Source of the DNA: Paulinella micropora
Taxonomy: Eukaryota; Cercozoa; Imbricatea; Euglyphida; Paulinellidae
Assembly: GCA_019918135.1 (NCBI GenBank)
Contig: WBZZ01003063.1
Coordinates: 1 to 64,000, forward strand
Reading direction: 5' to 3'
Length of the DNA stretch: 64,000 bases
Shown piece after piece: positions 21,284 to 34,335 of the stretch; position 1 is the stretch's first letter; each line of letters begins with the position of its first letter. The position numbers and the translations under genes were made by a program. The notes under the pieces were generated by a model. The model saw only the letters and a program-made list of their open reading frames with translations. It had not been told where the DNA came from and did no database searches.

Positions 21284-21549
21284 GGACACCGTGATAGCCC
21301 AGTGGTCAAGTTCTACCATCTGGGCCCTGTCGCCAGTTCGATTCCCGTCGGTGCCACCAGTATTTTCATTGAACATACCGATCCGTCTGGACCAGTATTT
21401 TCATTGAACATACCGGCCCGTCTGGAAGTGTTGGAACTGCCCTTGCGGGGGTGTCATTAGAGCTTATCGTCAATTCTTCGTACTCCCCTCACGGGTGAGA
21501 CGATGGAGGCGCATGTGCAGAAATGCATCAGCCATTGACAGAGAAGCAC

Positions 21550-21550
<1 letters not shown>
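21284..21550 (+). mobile_element. SINE-like repeat, family A, full length
   Basis: Counterpart of 2701-2967, followed by a long (ATT)n instead of the short one seen on the left. Confidence 0.75.
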
Positions 21551-21614
<64 letters not shown>

Positions 21615-21786
21615 GGGAGTACATAGGCCATCGGTCCTTTCCATGGGCTGATTGGTATAAAGCTCCTAGAGTAATGTTCTATGCCGTCACTTCCTTTATT
21701 CCACCGATTGGTGTGGAGACTTTCCTTATGGAATGGAGGACTGGATGCACATGGCCTTTTGGCTCAGCAATTGGCAGGAGATACAC

Positions 21787-21787
<1 letters not shown>
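21615..21787 (+). mobile_element. (ATT)n-associated repeat, family B
   Basis: About 173-bp unit starting GGGAGTACATAGGCC and ending GGCAGGAGATACACT before (ATT)n. Two further copies lie inverted at 56222-56397 and 58172-58346. No protein and no clear pol III boxes. Absent from the left duplicate, so it was gained in the right copy or lost from the left. Confidence 0.7.
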
Positions 21788-22242
<455 letters not shown>

Positions 22243-22243
22243 T

Positions 22244-22510
22244 GGACACCGTGATAGCCCAGTGGTCAAGTTCTACCATCTGGGCCCTGTCGCCAGTTCG
22301 ATTCCCGTCGGTGCCACCAGTATTTTCATTGAACATACCGATCCGTCTGGACCAGTATTTTCATTGAACATACCGGCCCGTCTGGAAGTGTTGGAACTGC
22401 CCTTGCGGGGGTGTCATTAGAGCTTATCGTCAATTCTTCGTACTCCCCTCACGGGTGAGACGATGGAGGCGCATGTGCAGAAATGCATCAGCCATTGACA
22501 GAGAAGCACT
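22244..22510 (+). mobile_element. SINE-like repeat, family A, full length
   Basis: Last unit of the right cluster, preceded by a very long (ATT)n (22087-22243). Right of it the sequence again matches the left duplicate. Confidence 0.75.
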
Positions 22511-22711
22511 ATTATTATTATTATTTTATTTTAATATTTTTAATCTAAGTCATTTTATTTTAATACTTTAATATTTTAATAATTTCTCATTACCTTTAAT
22601 AACTTGAGACGTAGGTCACCATCTAGTTAAATCAATAGCTCTTGAGCTAACGATTTGTATGGATCGACCAGAGGTTAAATTGTTAACTTCATTAAACCGA
22701 AGGCCTAGGCC

Positions 22712-22740
22712 TAGTAGTAGTAGTAGTAGTAGTAGCAGTG

Positions 22741-22801
<61 letters not shown>

Positions 22802-22812
22802 CACACACACAC

Positions 22813-22848
<36 letters not shown>
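22712..22848. repeat. (TAG)n, (CA)n and (GA)n cluster, right copy
   Basis: Shorter TAG run and longer GA run than the left copy at 3169-3348. Confidence 0.9.
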
Positions 22849-22849
<1 letters not shown>

Positions 22850-23838
22850 CTCATCCCCTCAAGGACAGCTTCACAAGTTCTTTCCCTAAGGGAGAACAGT
22901 GTAGGAGGAGAAAGCAAAGGAGGAAGGAAAAAGAAGGCAAGAGAGGAGAAAGGAAATGAGAATGGAAAGGAGAAGGGAAAGGAGGAAGTACTAGCACTAG
23001 CACACACACACACACACTCACACACACACACACAGCTTCACAAGTGAAAAACCTAAGGCATTTGGCGGATTTGTGGCATTTGTGCGACTTTATCGGCATC
23101 GGTTGCTGTCAGCCTCTGGCAAAATTCAAAATCTGTTTTTTTATTGGCATCGGTTGTTGTCAGCCTCTGGCAAAATTCAAAATCTGTTTTTTTGAGTAGT
23201 TGATAATGAAGACGATACTAGTACTAAGAGGAGGAGCGGTATGAAAACTACAGTATGACAAAAAGAGTCGCATCAAATAAAGATAGAATTTGCCCTGAGT
23301 CCTCAACATGACAAGAAACCTTAACGTAAGATTCCCTCCACCCTTTTCCTAGTTTTCGAATTCTTTCGAATTCTCCCTTTTCCTAGTTTTCCTTCGACAT
23401 CTCCTTTAAAATTTCCTTCGAATTCCACCTTTCCCTCCTCTTTTCCATAATCTTGTCCCTCCTCTTTTGCATCTTCTTTTACCTTCTCCTTTAATATTAA
23501 TTTCCTCTCAGAATATCCTTTCCATCCTCGAGCTTCTGATCCTTATCTTTCTCTTCTGCTTTCTATTCGTTTTTGTACGCATGTTAAACGTTGTACATGC
23601 CTAGAAGCTTAAGAATTCAAAATAATTCTAATTAATTAACATTATTGAACAATACTTTGTTCTCCCTCAGGGAAAGAACTTAGGAAGATGTCCTTGATGT
23701 GATAAGCTAGCGCTTCTACCTCTCTACCTAATTATATACATATATATATACTCATTATTGAACAATATTCTGTTCTCCCTCAGGGGAAGAACTTAGGAAG
23801 CTGTCCTTGAGGTGATAAGCTTCTACATCTCTACCTAA
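22849..23838. repeat. Foldback-like segment, right copy
   Basis: Counterpart of 3349-4335 with the same inverted and tandem repeats and only a few substitutions. No gene seen. Confidence 0.5.
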
Positions 23839-23851
23839 TTATATATATATA

Positions 23852-24761
23852 TCACTACATGTACGGAAATCACTAACTTTTTTAGTGATAAGCATTAAAT
23901 TTTTTTAGTGATACATCACTAAAAAAAGTTAGTGCTGGATCACTTAAAATAAACAAAAATTGTGTTAGTGATTATCACTACTGCCTCCTGTATCCTGAAT
24001 GTAGTGATTTCAATGCCATCACTACGCTTGACCCTAGATTCTCCCTCATCACTTACCGAGGTAGTGATGAGCACTACCTGAAAATGGAAGTGTTTCCGGT
24101 TTTAACCGTCGACCCTTACGGAAAAGTTATTGATTTTATTGATGAGTACTTAATAAGTGATTATCACTAAAAAGTGAGTGCCCATCACTACATATTTAGT
24201 GACTGTCACTAGCAAGCACTGCTAGAACTCGACTTATGAAAAATTATAAAAAAAAATTAGTGATGGTCACTAAAAAAATGTAGTGATGATCACTAGCATC
24301 ACTACAATTTTTGGAATTATACATCAGTAAAAATCTAGTGATGATCACTAACAAATTAGTGACGGTCACTAGCAACAGTTTTTTATGTATCTTGCCGGTG
24401 TCTGTAGTGATAGTCACTACAATATGAGTGCTGTGCACTACAACATGAGTGCTTATCACTTGCTCGTCACTGAATGTCACTGAGGAAGCAAAAATTTTAA
24501 TAAATCGATGAAACGTAGTGCCGATCACTAGAAAAGAGAGTGCTTATCACTAAACAAATTAGTTCAAGTAAAAGAGTTGGTAGTGATGATCACTACATTT
24601 TCGTAGTGATCATCACTAACCAAGTAATGATAGGTAGTGATGAGCACTACAGTGGTGTAGTGATCGTCACTAACAAAAGGTTATGATAGTCACTATACCA
24701 TCGTAGTGCTCAGCACTGCATCCTGTTAGTGATGATCACTACAAATTTAGTGCTCATCACT
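23852..24761. repeat. Palindrome array AGTG(A/C)-N3-(T/G)CACT, right copy
   Basis: Same length and same site order as 4349-5258. I saw no substitution inside a site. The two arrays have been kept or were duplicated recently. The following stretch, 24762-25330, is non-coding like its left counterpart. Confidence 0.85.
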
Positions 24762-25336
24762 ACTGGTGTAATGCCCCCCACGATAGCTCGTAAAAAGTCG
24801 GTAATACAATCAAACACATTCATCAAAAGATGAGAATGATGTCTCGTTATATTAGCTCAGTGAAGCCAAAAAGGAAAACGGCAACAGACCAGGAATAAAA
24901 TGGCATCAGGTCCAATCCGGACAAATAATACTGAAAAACAAGCTGGTGCACCTGTCACCAGGAAAAGGTACTTTTTACCTGCTATCCGGGGGGTGATGCC
25001 TACAGTACCCCTCCCGATTTTATGACGGAAATAGCATTTTCGTCATACACCTTCTGATTTCTTTCTGCAAATAGTATGCGCTATGGAGTCATGCCACACA
25101 GCGCATCGACCCACGGATAGACGCTAAAAGACGATAAATATATTCTCATACGGCACGTCAAAGCGGATTCTCCAGCCATTCTTGTAGATTTTTGAACTCC
25201 TTCCCTCAATCTCTTTTTTTTTTTCTTCTTCTCGGCAATATGTCAAGAACAAACGTACTATTAATAAAAAATCCAAGTAATGTGGTGCTGTAGTACGATT
25301 CTTCCTTTGATCTCCTTCTTCTTATCATTATCATTA

Positions 25337-25367
<31 letters not shown>

Positions 25368-25368
25368 G

Positions 25369-25489
<121 letters not shown>

Positions 25490-25490
25490 T

Positions 25491-25759
25491 GGACACCGTG
25501 ATAGCCCAGTGGTCAAGTTCTACCATCTGGGCCCTGTCGCCAGTTCGATTCCCGTCGGTGCCACCAGTATTTTCATTGAACCATACCGGTCTATTTCTGG
25601 ACCAGTATTTTCATTGAACATACCGGCCCGTCTGGAAGTGTTGGAACTGCCCTTGCGGGGGTGTCATTAGAGCTTATCGTCAATTCTTCGTACTCCCCTC
25701 ACGGGTGAGACGATGGAGGCGCATGTGCAGAAATGCATCAGCCATTGACAGAGAAGCAC

Positions 25760-25760
<1 letters not shown>
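25491..25760 (+). mobile_element. SINE-like repeat, family A, full length
   Basis: Counterpart of 5983-6249 but carrying the GGTCTATTTCTGG spacer variant found in the units at 1804 and 2147. That suggests gene conversion or recombination among units. Confidence 0.75.
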
Positions 25761-25798
<38 letters not shown>

Positions 25799-26285
25799 CC
25801 GGGAGATCGTAAGTACATTGTCTTTTTTAATGACATACCCTTGTATAAGGCGGATATCCTATAATATAGTATTAGGGGCCAGTCCTAATAGCTATATCCG
25901 AAGTCGAGGTATATGTACCCGACCCTGCGATATACCGACACAAGTAGAGATTGACCGTGCTCAGGTACGACAGTATATAATCTATCGTAAAAAATAATTT
26001 AATGAAAGTTTCAGAGAACATTTCATTTTCGAGAACATCATCCCAGGACTTGGAAAGGGTCATACCCGGGAACACCATCGCTCAATACACTAGCGATCCC
26101 CGTATACGGTGTAGTATCATCGTCGATCGACCTTTCGCACTCGTATGTTGCGATCGAATGCCAAGTTATATCACTGAGTCTTTTTAATATTCATATTGAT
26201 AACTGATGATGCATGATCAAATCATGATACGCCGTGGGCAATCAATCAGTTTATTTGAGACGCATAAAGAAAAATAGTTTCTTTG

Positions 26286-28613
26286 TCACTGCCTTCGTCG
26301 TCTGGCGCGGATTTCTTTGCCTGGTGGAGGACCACCAACAAAAGTCAGATCGAACTATGACTGTTCGAGAATGTCCCAGATCTTATTAGGGATTCCGCCC
26401 AACGATAATTCAAAAGGGACATCAAGCACTCCTCTTGGCAGTGTCTGAATGGTCCACGCAGTGTAATCCTTGTCTCTGGGAGTAATTGGATCATCCCATG
26501 TCTCGAGACTTTTTGCGTCTTTATATACTGGCAGATAATGTCTTGCCTTTGGATCCTCAACCGGGTCCATACTTCTCCAGAACTGGAGTATCGGTTGTAC
26601 TATCTTTGCGGCTGATGATATTTTGAGTGTCCGTGTGACACGCATCTGTCGTGGGACCGCCACGACCCGCATCAAGTATAAGTCTGAGAGAGTGTCATCA
26701 GCGACATGTTGTTCCGCTGGTCTCATCAGATAGAAAACATTTTTCACCCATGCGATGGTTGCTATCGCATCGCCTTCCTTCCATCGCTCATGGACAATCT
26801 CAACGTTGCCCGCGTTTGGGTCAGTGTCCCTCCCCTCCTCCTCCTGGTGGACGTCCTTTGATCTCATCGACCTCATCGCCTTCCTCGGTTGGTCGTTGAT
26901 AAGATCATTCCGCGCTCTCCTTAGCTGCGCCTCTGTGATCTTCTCCTTCTTTCCGCTATGCTCTCGCGGAGACTTGGACTGAGTCCCCACCGCGCTTATG
27001 CGGTCAGTCTTCTCCTTGCTGTCCACCTCACTCTCCTCCTTCTCAGCTATCGGTGCCCGATAAGCATCGTCTTGGTCTATGCCAGCCTCCTTGTGGATGG
27101 GCGGCACCTCTTTGAAATCGTCCTTGATCCGTTTTAACGCCTCCTCAACGGATTCATCTTCCAATAAGAAGGGATCATACTTAATCAGCCTTCTTAGATT
27201 CACAATTTGCACCTTCCCTCTACCCCTGATCTTGTAATTCAGAGGTCCCGTCTGTTCCATAATCTGATAAGGTCCTTTCCAGTGAGTGAACAGCTTAGAG
27301 CTGACTCCTTTCGGGACCTGAGGATGGTTCAACAGTACAATATCCCCGACCTGGAATTTGATCTGATCCAAGTGCGCTTGTCGCACCCCTTCAGCGTCAG
27401 TCTTTCGGCGCTCCGCCTCTCTATGCGCCCTGACTATTTGTTCCGCCTCCATCTTCACTCTAAGTCTCATCCCAAACAACTCATCCGCATCCGCCCAAGT
27501 GTCTTTTGGGTGAAGGAGCGAAGTCGGGATATCAGGCTCACGCCCATATACTAACTGATATGGCGAGATTGAGCTCTTCGAGCCTCCTAACGCCGTAGAG
27601 GGTAGACAGTTCATTGCAAACACAAATGATGGTGCTGCCTCGACCCATGCTCTTTGATTCTCCTTCTTCGTGCAATACATCTTTAGTGAGGCTTTGAGGG
27701 GTCTGTGTACCCGCTCGATTTTCCCATTTGCTCGCGGGTTATAGGCAGTAACATATTGCCATTTCATCCCGTAATACTTAGATAGTTTGTCGATGACCTC
27801 GTTATTAAAGTCCGAGCCTCGATCAGAACATATCTTTCTTGGTACTCCGATTTGTGAGATGATCCTATCGATCAGCGCCTCGGCCGTCGTCTTGCCGGTA
27901 ACGTCTTTGACAGCGATGATCCACACATAGTTGGTGGCTCTGTCAATAGCCGTGAGGAGGTATTTGTAACCATCCTTCGATTCTGGGAAAGGTCCCACAT
28001 GATCAATGTGTATAAACTCAAACATCCCCGCATGAAGAGGAAATTCGCCAATCAGGCCGAAATTTGCCTTCAGTGGTGTTTTGTTTATCTTGCACGGGAT
28101 GCATGCATCCACCGCCTGATCTATCTCCTCCTTCATCTTCTTCCACCAGAATCGCCTCGCTACGAACATGTGAGTTCGTTGTCGACCCGGATGCGCCAAA
28201 AGTGGGCAATTGTGGGCTGCGACAAATATAAATCGTCTCAGACTCTCCGGTACCCAAAGGGTCCATTTGTCCGGCTGTGACGCATAGCGACCGTGAAGGC
28301 CCTTGTACCACAGTAGACCATCTCTCCATCCCATCTCCTTCATCTGATCTTTGATCGCTTTCGTCATCTTCAGCTCATCCGGGTTCTGATATAACTGTAT
28401 CAGTTCCTTAAACTCCGGATCTTGAGTCTGTTGTTGCCTCCATGCGGTAGGCGAGGCTATATGGATAGTACCATCTTCTAGCCGTATCCCGATTCTTTCC
28501 GGGTCATCGTCTAGGTCACTTCTCCGCTCTTGAGGAGGCTCCGCATAAACATCCTGCGTCTCCTCTTCCTCTCTTATGTTCGCCCTCGCATTCTCATATA
28601 CCTCATAGACCAC
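26286..28613 (-). CDS. Gypsy integrase (right copy)
   Basis: 752 codons open to TAG 26355, or 775 to TGA 26286 if UAG is sense; the added residues (with GGPPPG and RARRRRQ) look coding. Motifs: HHCC-type zinc region, catalytic D in HIDHVGPF (HIDYVGPF in the left copy), D in CSDRGSDF and E in GKIERVHRP. The long charged C-terminal part ends in a region with PITPRDKDYTAW. Upstream, a one-base deletion near 28610 cuts it off from RNase H. The left copy does not have that deletion. Confidence 0.8.
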
Positions 28614-29635
28614 TCAGCGTCCTCCTGGGTATGTAGCTCACAACATATCCCGTGATCCGGGCCTTGTCGACTGTACCGTAGACCTGTGCGGTCATATCGG
28701 ACTCCACTCGCCATCTCCATCGCCTCAATGTGGCTGACCTCATAGACCTTGTCAGTGGACAAGTCTTCCATCTCCACCGTGGACACCAACGCCGATACTT
28801 CTGAGTTAAACTCTAGCCTAGAGAGGCTATCAGCGACCACATTTCGCTTTCCCGGTAGATGGACCATTGTACAATCGAAACAAGACAAGAACGCTTGCCA
28901 CCGCGCCAGCCGTCCAGTCTGTTCATGATTCATCAACCATAACAGGTTATGATGATCAGTTCTGACAGTAAATTGAGGTCCTCCCCACAAATACTCTCTG
29001 AGCCTCTTGAGGGCCCACACCACCACTAACTCCTCTCTTTGCCTTGTGCAATAGTTTCTCTCCGCCGCAAACAACTTCCTACTAACAAACATGATTGGGC
29101 GTAATTTCTTCTCCTCATACTCTTGTTGTAATACAGCCCCAATCGCAAACTTAGATGCGTCTGTATCGACTACGAATTGTTTCGTAAAGTCGGGCATCGT
29201 TAACACCAGTCCTCCGTCTTTCGGGTCTTTATAAATAAGATCTTTGAGCGCATGAAACGCTTGCAAAGCCTCTTCGCCCCACTTCTCAAAGTCTCCAAAA
29301 TCTATTACTTTCTCCAACTTAGCCCGTGTTGCACCCCAATCGGGTATAAACTGGCTATAGTATTGCGCCATCGCAAGGAATGAGTGCAATTCAGTGCGGT
29401 TCTTTGGTATCGGTCGATTCATAATCTCCTCCCTCTTCTCTTTTAATATCGAGACTCGATTATGGGAGATCTCGTACCCTAAGTATGTCACACTCGTCTT
29501 GGCAAGTTGACACTTCTTTAGATTGCACTTCAGGCCAAAAGCTCCGATGCGCCTGAATATATCGGACAAATGATCGATATGCTCCTCCATTTGTGTTAGA
29601 GTATACGATAATGTCATCGATATAGCAAAATGCAT
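28574..29635 (-). pseudogene. Gypsy RT thumb, RNase H and start of integrase region (right copy)
   Basis: Same domains as 17545-18306, here continuing past the inversion site through LPGKRNVVADSLSR, the normal junction between RNase H and integrase. The sequence across 28834 shows what the uncut element looks like. It is out of frame with the upstream RT (29460-30411) and with the downstream integrase. Confidence 0.8.
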
Positions 29636-30411
29636 ATTCTCCCGCCTTCTGTCCCCGCCTTCTCATAAAGCCTCCGTCAGACAAATCATCGTACTGACTG
29701 CTCAACATCTTCTGCATCGCCTTCTGGAAAAGTCCTGGGGCTTGCTTGAGGCCCATCGGAAGCACTTTCCATTGGTATATTTCCATACCCACCACAAACG
29801 CCGTCAGCCATCTGGACTTTTCCTCCAGTGGTATCTGCCAGAAGCCATTCTTAAGGTCAATGACCGAATAGAATTTTGCATTCCGCAGTACTCTCCTTCC
29901 TTCTTCTAATGTCGGGAGAGGATTTCTCTCTTCCTCCAGCACCTTGTTAACACGAGCATAGTTAACTGTCAGGCGCCATTCTCCTCCTGGCTTCGGCACT
30001 ATTCTCGGTTGTGAGACTATTGGAGATGTTGATCTCTTAATAAAGTCCTCATTGAGCAGCTGTCTTGCTAGCTCCTCCGCTATCTTCGCCTCATGTATAC
30101 TCAAATTCGCCCTTCGTGGTGCCGGTGACGGCTCCGCACCCGGTATTTTGTAAATAACCGCAGTGAAATCTTCAGGCTTGACACCACCTGCATGTGGAGG
30201 GTAAAAAATTTCCTTGTTCGCCTCTAATTTGGCTTTTAAAAGCTCCTTCTCATTCTCCGTGCCTAATCCTTCCAATATTTTCCGCGCCGCCTCTTGATAA
30301 TCTTCATCAGACATCTGCTTATGTTGCTTGAGGGGTTCTCTGTCCTCCTCCAAGCCTAAGTCCTCTTCCGAGACATCATCTAGGCCCGTCTTTTCATACG
30401 TGACGTGTCCG
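29460..30411 (-). pseudogene. Gypsy reverse transcriptase, N-terminal part (right copy)
   Basis: Carries CAG (Gln) before MSDEDYQEAAR where the left copy has TAG, so its frame is open further upstream (into GLEEDREPLKQ). RT motifs as in the left copy, including CYIDDIIVYSN. It shares the frameshift after the YIDD motif. Confidence 0.8.
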
Positions 30412-32095
30412 GCTCATCATCTTTACCGAGCTCCACCAGCATGTCAATGAGTCTCGCGTATTGCAAAGGAGCTTTACGGGTGTAAAAACCATCAAAGCAT
30501 GTGAATACTTGCGGTATCAATTTCAACTTGTCGAGGTCTCTGAGCTTCCGCTTGTATGCACTGCTCTGCTCACGAGTTCCCATACGACAAGCCGCCACTA
30601 GCTGTTGCTTGCGAGAGGGTACCGGTATAGGATGATCAATAAGCCGGTTCCTTATTTGCTGCGCCCATATCGCCTTCTCATTATATGGCAGGATAATAGT
30701 ATACGGCTTATTATTTTCGAATAAAGTCCGTAAGCATTTCTTCACTTCAGTTAGTGAACGCGGCCACGTGGGCTCGTCACCCCAGAAATCAGTAATAAAA
30801 CTTTTAATAGTTTCTGTTGGAGTATCCGGGATTCGCCCCGTTCTCCTTGGTACAAACGCCTCCCTTTTTTCTTCTCCTACTTTCGCATGGAAACAGTATC
30901 CGTTAGTCATATGGACATCTGTTCCTACTCCTTCCGCGAATCTCGCCAACGACGGGCTTCTTTGTGCGACACATATAATCTCCTCCTTCCGCTTCTCGAT
31001 TAAGTCATCAATAGACTTTTTGTCCCAATGGCATGTCGGAACTGTGACAGTGCACACTTGGGATTCCCAATTGTCGGTCCAGGACAGCTCATCCGGTCTT
31101 ACGACATGGGGGTGAACGTACACCTCAAGTGCCTCATGTGCGATGGCCATCTTTTTGTGATCTGTCGCTAGACTCAGCTCATAAGCCTCATAAGAGTCAG
31201 TAGCGTTGAAGGGATCAATATCGTTCTTTTCTCCTCTTTTTACTCCATATATCACTCGCCGTGCGGCGCAATCAATCACAGCCCCCATCGTAGCCAATTG
31301 GTCATACGATAGTAATATTGACCCGTGGTAACCGGGGACGACATAGAGGTCCATACGGTGTACTCGTGCGGATTTCAATTTAAAGGTCAGTGTGATGATT
31401 CCCGTGATATCTGTCCGGCTGCTCACTCCTTTGAGAGTGCCCGTTGACTTTTTCATATTTCCGTCCACCCAGTCCCGGTATCGATTAAAAAACTTCCGGC
31501 CGACAATATTAATATTCGCCATCGTATCATTACCAACTTTTAATATTGTCTTCAATGTTTCACAATAAAGTTCCGTATAACACAGAGCATCGGGCCTGTG
31601 TATATTGGCTGCGAGAACAAGAACTTTACGTTCCAAATTTTGGAGTCTTGTCTCTAAGTTTTTCAACTCCTCCTTCTTCTCCTCCTGCTTCACCTCATTA
31701 ACATTTTTATTATTCTGCGGTACTGGTGCGTTTACTATTTGAGCGACATTGTCTTGTGGTACTTGAGTACACACATTGTCTTTTTGCTCGCCACCCGCCG
31801 CGACCGTAGACATTGAGTCTGTTCGTGGTTGTTTGCTTGGCCGAGGCGATACGTCTGCCATTGGCCTCCTCGCCTCCATCGCAAGTCTCGCCTTCCTATT
31901 TGCATCAGTTATCATTGGTAACCGTGCTGTATGAACGGGTATGAGACTACCTTGGGGCTGCAGTCTCTGTGTACCCACATCTTTGTTTTCACATAGAGGA
32001 AGCGTTGGCCCAGTCTGCACAACAGCATTAGAAAGCACTGTGACTTTAGAGTTAAACTTCACAGTCTTCTCCTTCCTCTCTTCTTCCCCCTCCAG
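30380..32095 (-). CDS. Gypsy pol, protease-containing first part (right copy)
   Basis: Equivalent to 15046-16761, differing by very few residues (for example a Pro to Thr change in the stretch before FITDFWGDEPTW). It is open from the codon after the gag TGA. The aspartic protease active site again reads KVGNDT. Confidence 0.65.
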   Translation of the reverse strand: MEGEEERKEKTVKFNSKVTVLSNAVVQTGPTLPLCENKDVGTQRLQPQGSLIPVHTARLPMITDANRKARLAMEARRPMADVSPRPSKQPRTDSMSTVAAGGEQKDNVCTQVPQDNVAQIVNAPVPQNNKNVNEVKQEEKKEELKNLETRLQNLERKVLVLAANIHRPDALCYTELYCETLKTILKVGNDTMANINIVGRKFFNRYRDWVDGNMKKSTGTLKGVSSRTDITGIITLTFKLKSARVHRMDLYVVPGYHGSILLSYDQLATMGAVIDCAARRVIYGVKRGEKNDIDPFNATDSYEAYELSLATDHKKMAIAHEALEVYVHPHVVRPDELSWTDNWESQVCTVTVPTCHWDKKSIDDLIEKRKEEIICVAQRSPSLARFAEGVGTDVHMTNGYCFHAKVGEEKREAFVPRRTGRIPDTPTETIKSFITDFWGDEPTWPRSLTEVKKCLRTLFENNKPYTIILPYNEKAIWAQQIRNRLIDHPIPVPSRKQQLVAACRMGTREQSSAYKRKLRDLDKLKLIPQVFTCFDGFYTRKAPLQYARLIDMLVELGKDDEPDTSRMKRRA

Positions 32096-32605
32096 TCATT
32101 CCACCACCTCGAAACGATTACCTTGAGTAGTGTCCGGGTGGGATGACGTATCGGTCTCCGAGGCAGTGTTGTAGGCCTGAGCTCGACCGAAATTCGGGTT
32201 GGAGCTTGCCCATGAGCCTCCTCCTCTGGGTGGGGGGGCTGGAGCTCGAACAGCTCTCCCTCCATAAGGGGTATATCCCCGACCTCCTCCTCTTCCTCTC
32301 TGAGGGGTTCCTTGCCACCTCGAGGCTCCTCTCCATGTTCCTCCTCCTCGTCCTCCTCCTGCTCCTCCTCCTCGTCCTCTTTGAGAGGCCTTTAAGTTCT
32401 TTTATCTCTCCCTTTCCTCCTTCTTCTCCTTCATCCTCTTCATGTAGGTAATGATTGCCTCTCGTAACTCCTCATCATCACACATATTGGCATACCAACC
32501 TTCGTTCGCAGCTCGAAATTCCTATAATAATTTTCCAACGCTGGGTGCTGATATAGTATCGGTATGATCAACTGCACCCTCGCGCTTTGCGAAATTGCGT
32601 GTGAG
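32096..32605 (-). pseudogene. Gypsy gag C-terminal part (right copy)
   Basis: Same RGG-rich tail and the same in-frame TAG, TAA and terminal TGA as 14536-15045. Identical sense/stop positions in both copies. Confidence 0.5.
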
Positions 32606-33236
32606 TCACCGCCCTTGGTCATGCTGTGTTTAGTGAACGAAAAAGCGTAAGTATCCGTATGGAAGAGAGGACTCGAACTGCCGTCCGCCCCTCAACATAT
32701 CCTCCGCGTCATCATTACTAATTCCATAGTGCACCAATCCCGACCAGCATCAATCAACGTACTCATCCTAATGAGCTGTTTGAATCCAAACCGCAAGCAT
32801 TATCAGGGCAGCCATAGAACTGAATGTCATAGGACTTACTCGAGTAGAGTTCCATGGCTAACACCATGGTCCCCTCCGCTCTCGCCTTCCCAATCATTCC
32901 CTCTATGCCCCCCATCGGCAACATATTCCGTCCAACCACGCCTTTATCGCCGCCACGAATCTCGCCCCCGCGATGTATTAAAATCAGCCAACGTATCGTT
33001 AGCCGATTATCGCATACCCACTCAAAGTTCACAAGGTAAACCTGAGCAACACATAGGCATCGTGTTGCGGTAGCCTCATCTCCAGGCGCAGAGTTCATCG
33101 GCGGATAACACTGAGAACAAAAGTGTAGCATCATACACTCCGCTCGCTCGGTTCGACAGACCGCTTTTCATGCCTCCCTTAGCGGCTAAAAAGTCCGAGA
33201 CTTCCAATATGCCATCATGATTGGCATATATGCTTA

Positions 33237-33640
33237 TTGAAACCGTCAATGCTTTCCGCCTTTATTGTCTTTTCCTTCCCTCGGCTCCTTCAGCTATGTC
33301 ATAGCTGCCCAAGTAACTGAAATCTGACACGCAGCCATAGATGTCCGATTGGCTTTACCGTCATGTCCCTCCATATTTATACAGTGCGTCCCACACCGTA
33401 TAGATTTCAGTGACAGTCCTTCCAGCCGGCTACCCTCCACCCAATTCAGTACTGGAACTTACTTTGAAATCCATAGTGACATCCTGCCACTTCCCCAGTG
33501 ACATCCAGTCACTTCCTCCTTCAAAGTTTACAGTCGAATATCACCGAAAGAAAAGATAAGAGAAAAATTTCAATCAAAACTTATGTATTAATAACCACTC
33601 AGTCAGTCTCCTCAGTGTGACCAAACCATGTATTAACACA
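33237..33640. other. Unique flank of the right gypsy copy
   Basis: No gene supported. Contains loose CAGTGACA/AGTGACATCC motifs resembling half-sites of the palindrome array but without the dyad. Confidence 0.35.
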
Positions 33641-34335
33641 TTTCCAATGCAATCCAATGCAATCCAATGCAATCCAATGCAATCCAATGCAATCCAATGC
33701 AATCCAATGCATATCCAATGCATATCCAATGCAATCCAATACAATCCAATACAATCCAATGCATATCCAATGCATATCCAATGCATATCCAATGCAATCC
33801 AATGCAATCCAATGCAATCCAATGCAATCCAATGCATATCCAATGCATTCCAATGCATATCCAATGCAATCCAATGCAATCCAATGCATATCCAATGCAT
33901 ATCCAACGCAATCCAATGCAATCCAGTGCAATCCAATGCAATCCAGTGCAATCCAATGCATATCCAATGCATATCCAATGCATATCCAATGCAATCCAAT
34001 GCATATCCAATGCATATCCGATGCAATCCGATGCAATCCAATGCAATCCAATGCATATCCAATGCATATCCAATGCATATCCAATGCATATCCAATGCAT
34101 ATCCAATGCAATCCAATGCATATCCAATGCATTCCAAGGCATATCCAATGCAATCCAATGCATATCCAATGCATATCCAATGCATATCCAATGCATATCC
34201 AATGCATATCCAATGCATATCCAATGCAATCCAATGCAATCCAATGCATATCCAATCCAATGCAATGCAATCCAATGCAATCCCATGCAATCCAATGCAT
34301 TCCAATGCAATCCCATGCAATCCCTCTTGTTCCAC
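33641..34335. repeat. Minisatellite of mixed 10- and 11-bp units
   Basis: About 65 units of two kinds, CAATGCAATC (10 bp) and CAATGCATATC (11 bp), in irregular alternation, with a few point variants. All frames are largely free of stops because the units lack stop triplets, so long Ile/Cys/His or Gln/Asn/Pro frames here are artefacts. Confidence 0.95.

Larger units (their letters stand above)
25798..33236 (-). mobile_element. Ty3/gypsy-type retrotransposon, uncut (right copy)
   Basis: Leftward element of about 7.4 kb with the order gag, protease, RT, RNase H, integrase that defines Ty3/gypsy elements. The 5' limit (33236) is where similarity to 13903 ends. The 3' limit is taken at the (ATT)n run; about 490 bases of non-coding DNA follow pol. 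No LTR pair or target-site duplication was found, so the ends may be lost or the element is bounded by unrecognised repeats. Frameshifts in RT (shared by both copies) and near 28610 (private) make it non-autonomous as it stands. Confidence 0.8.
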
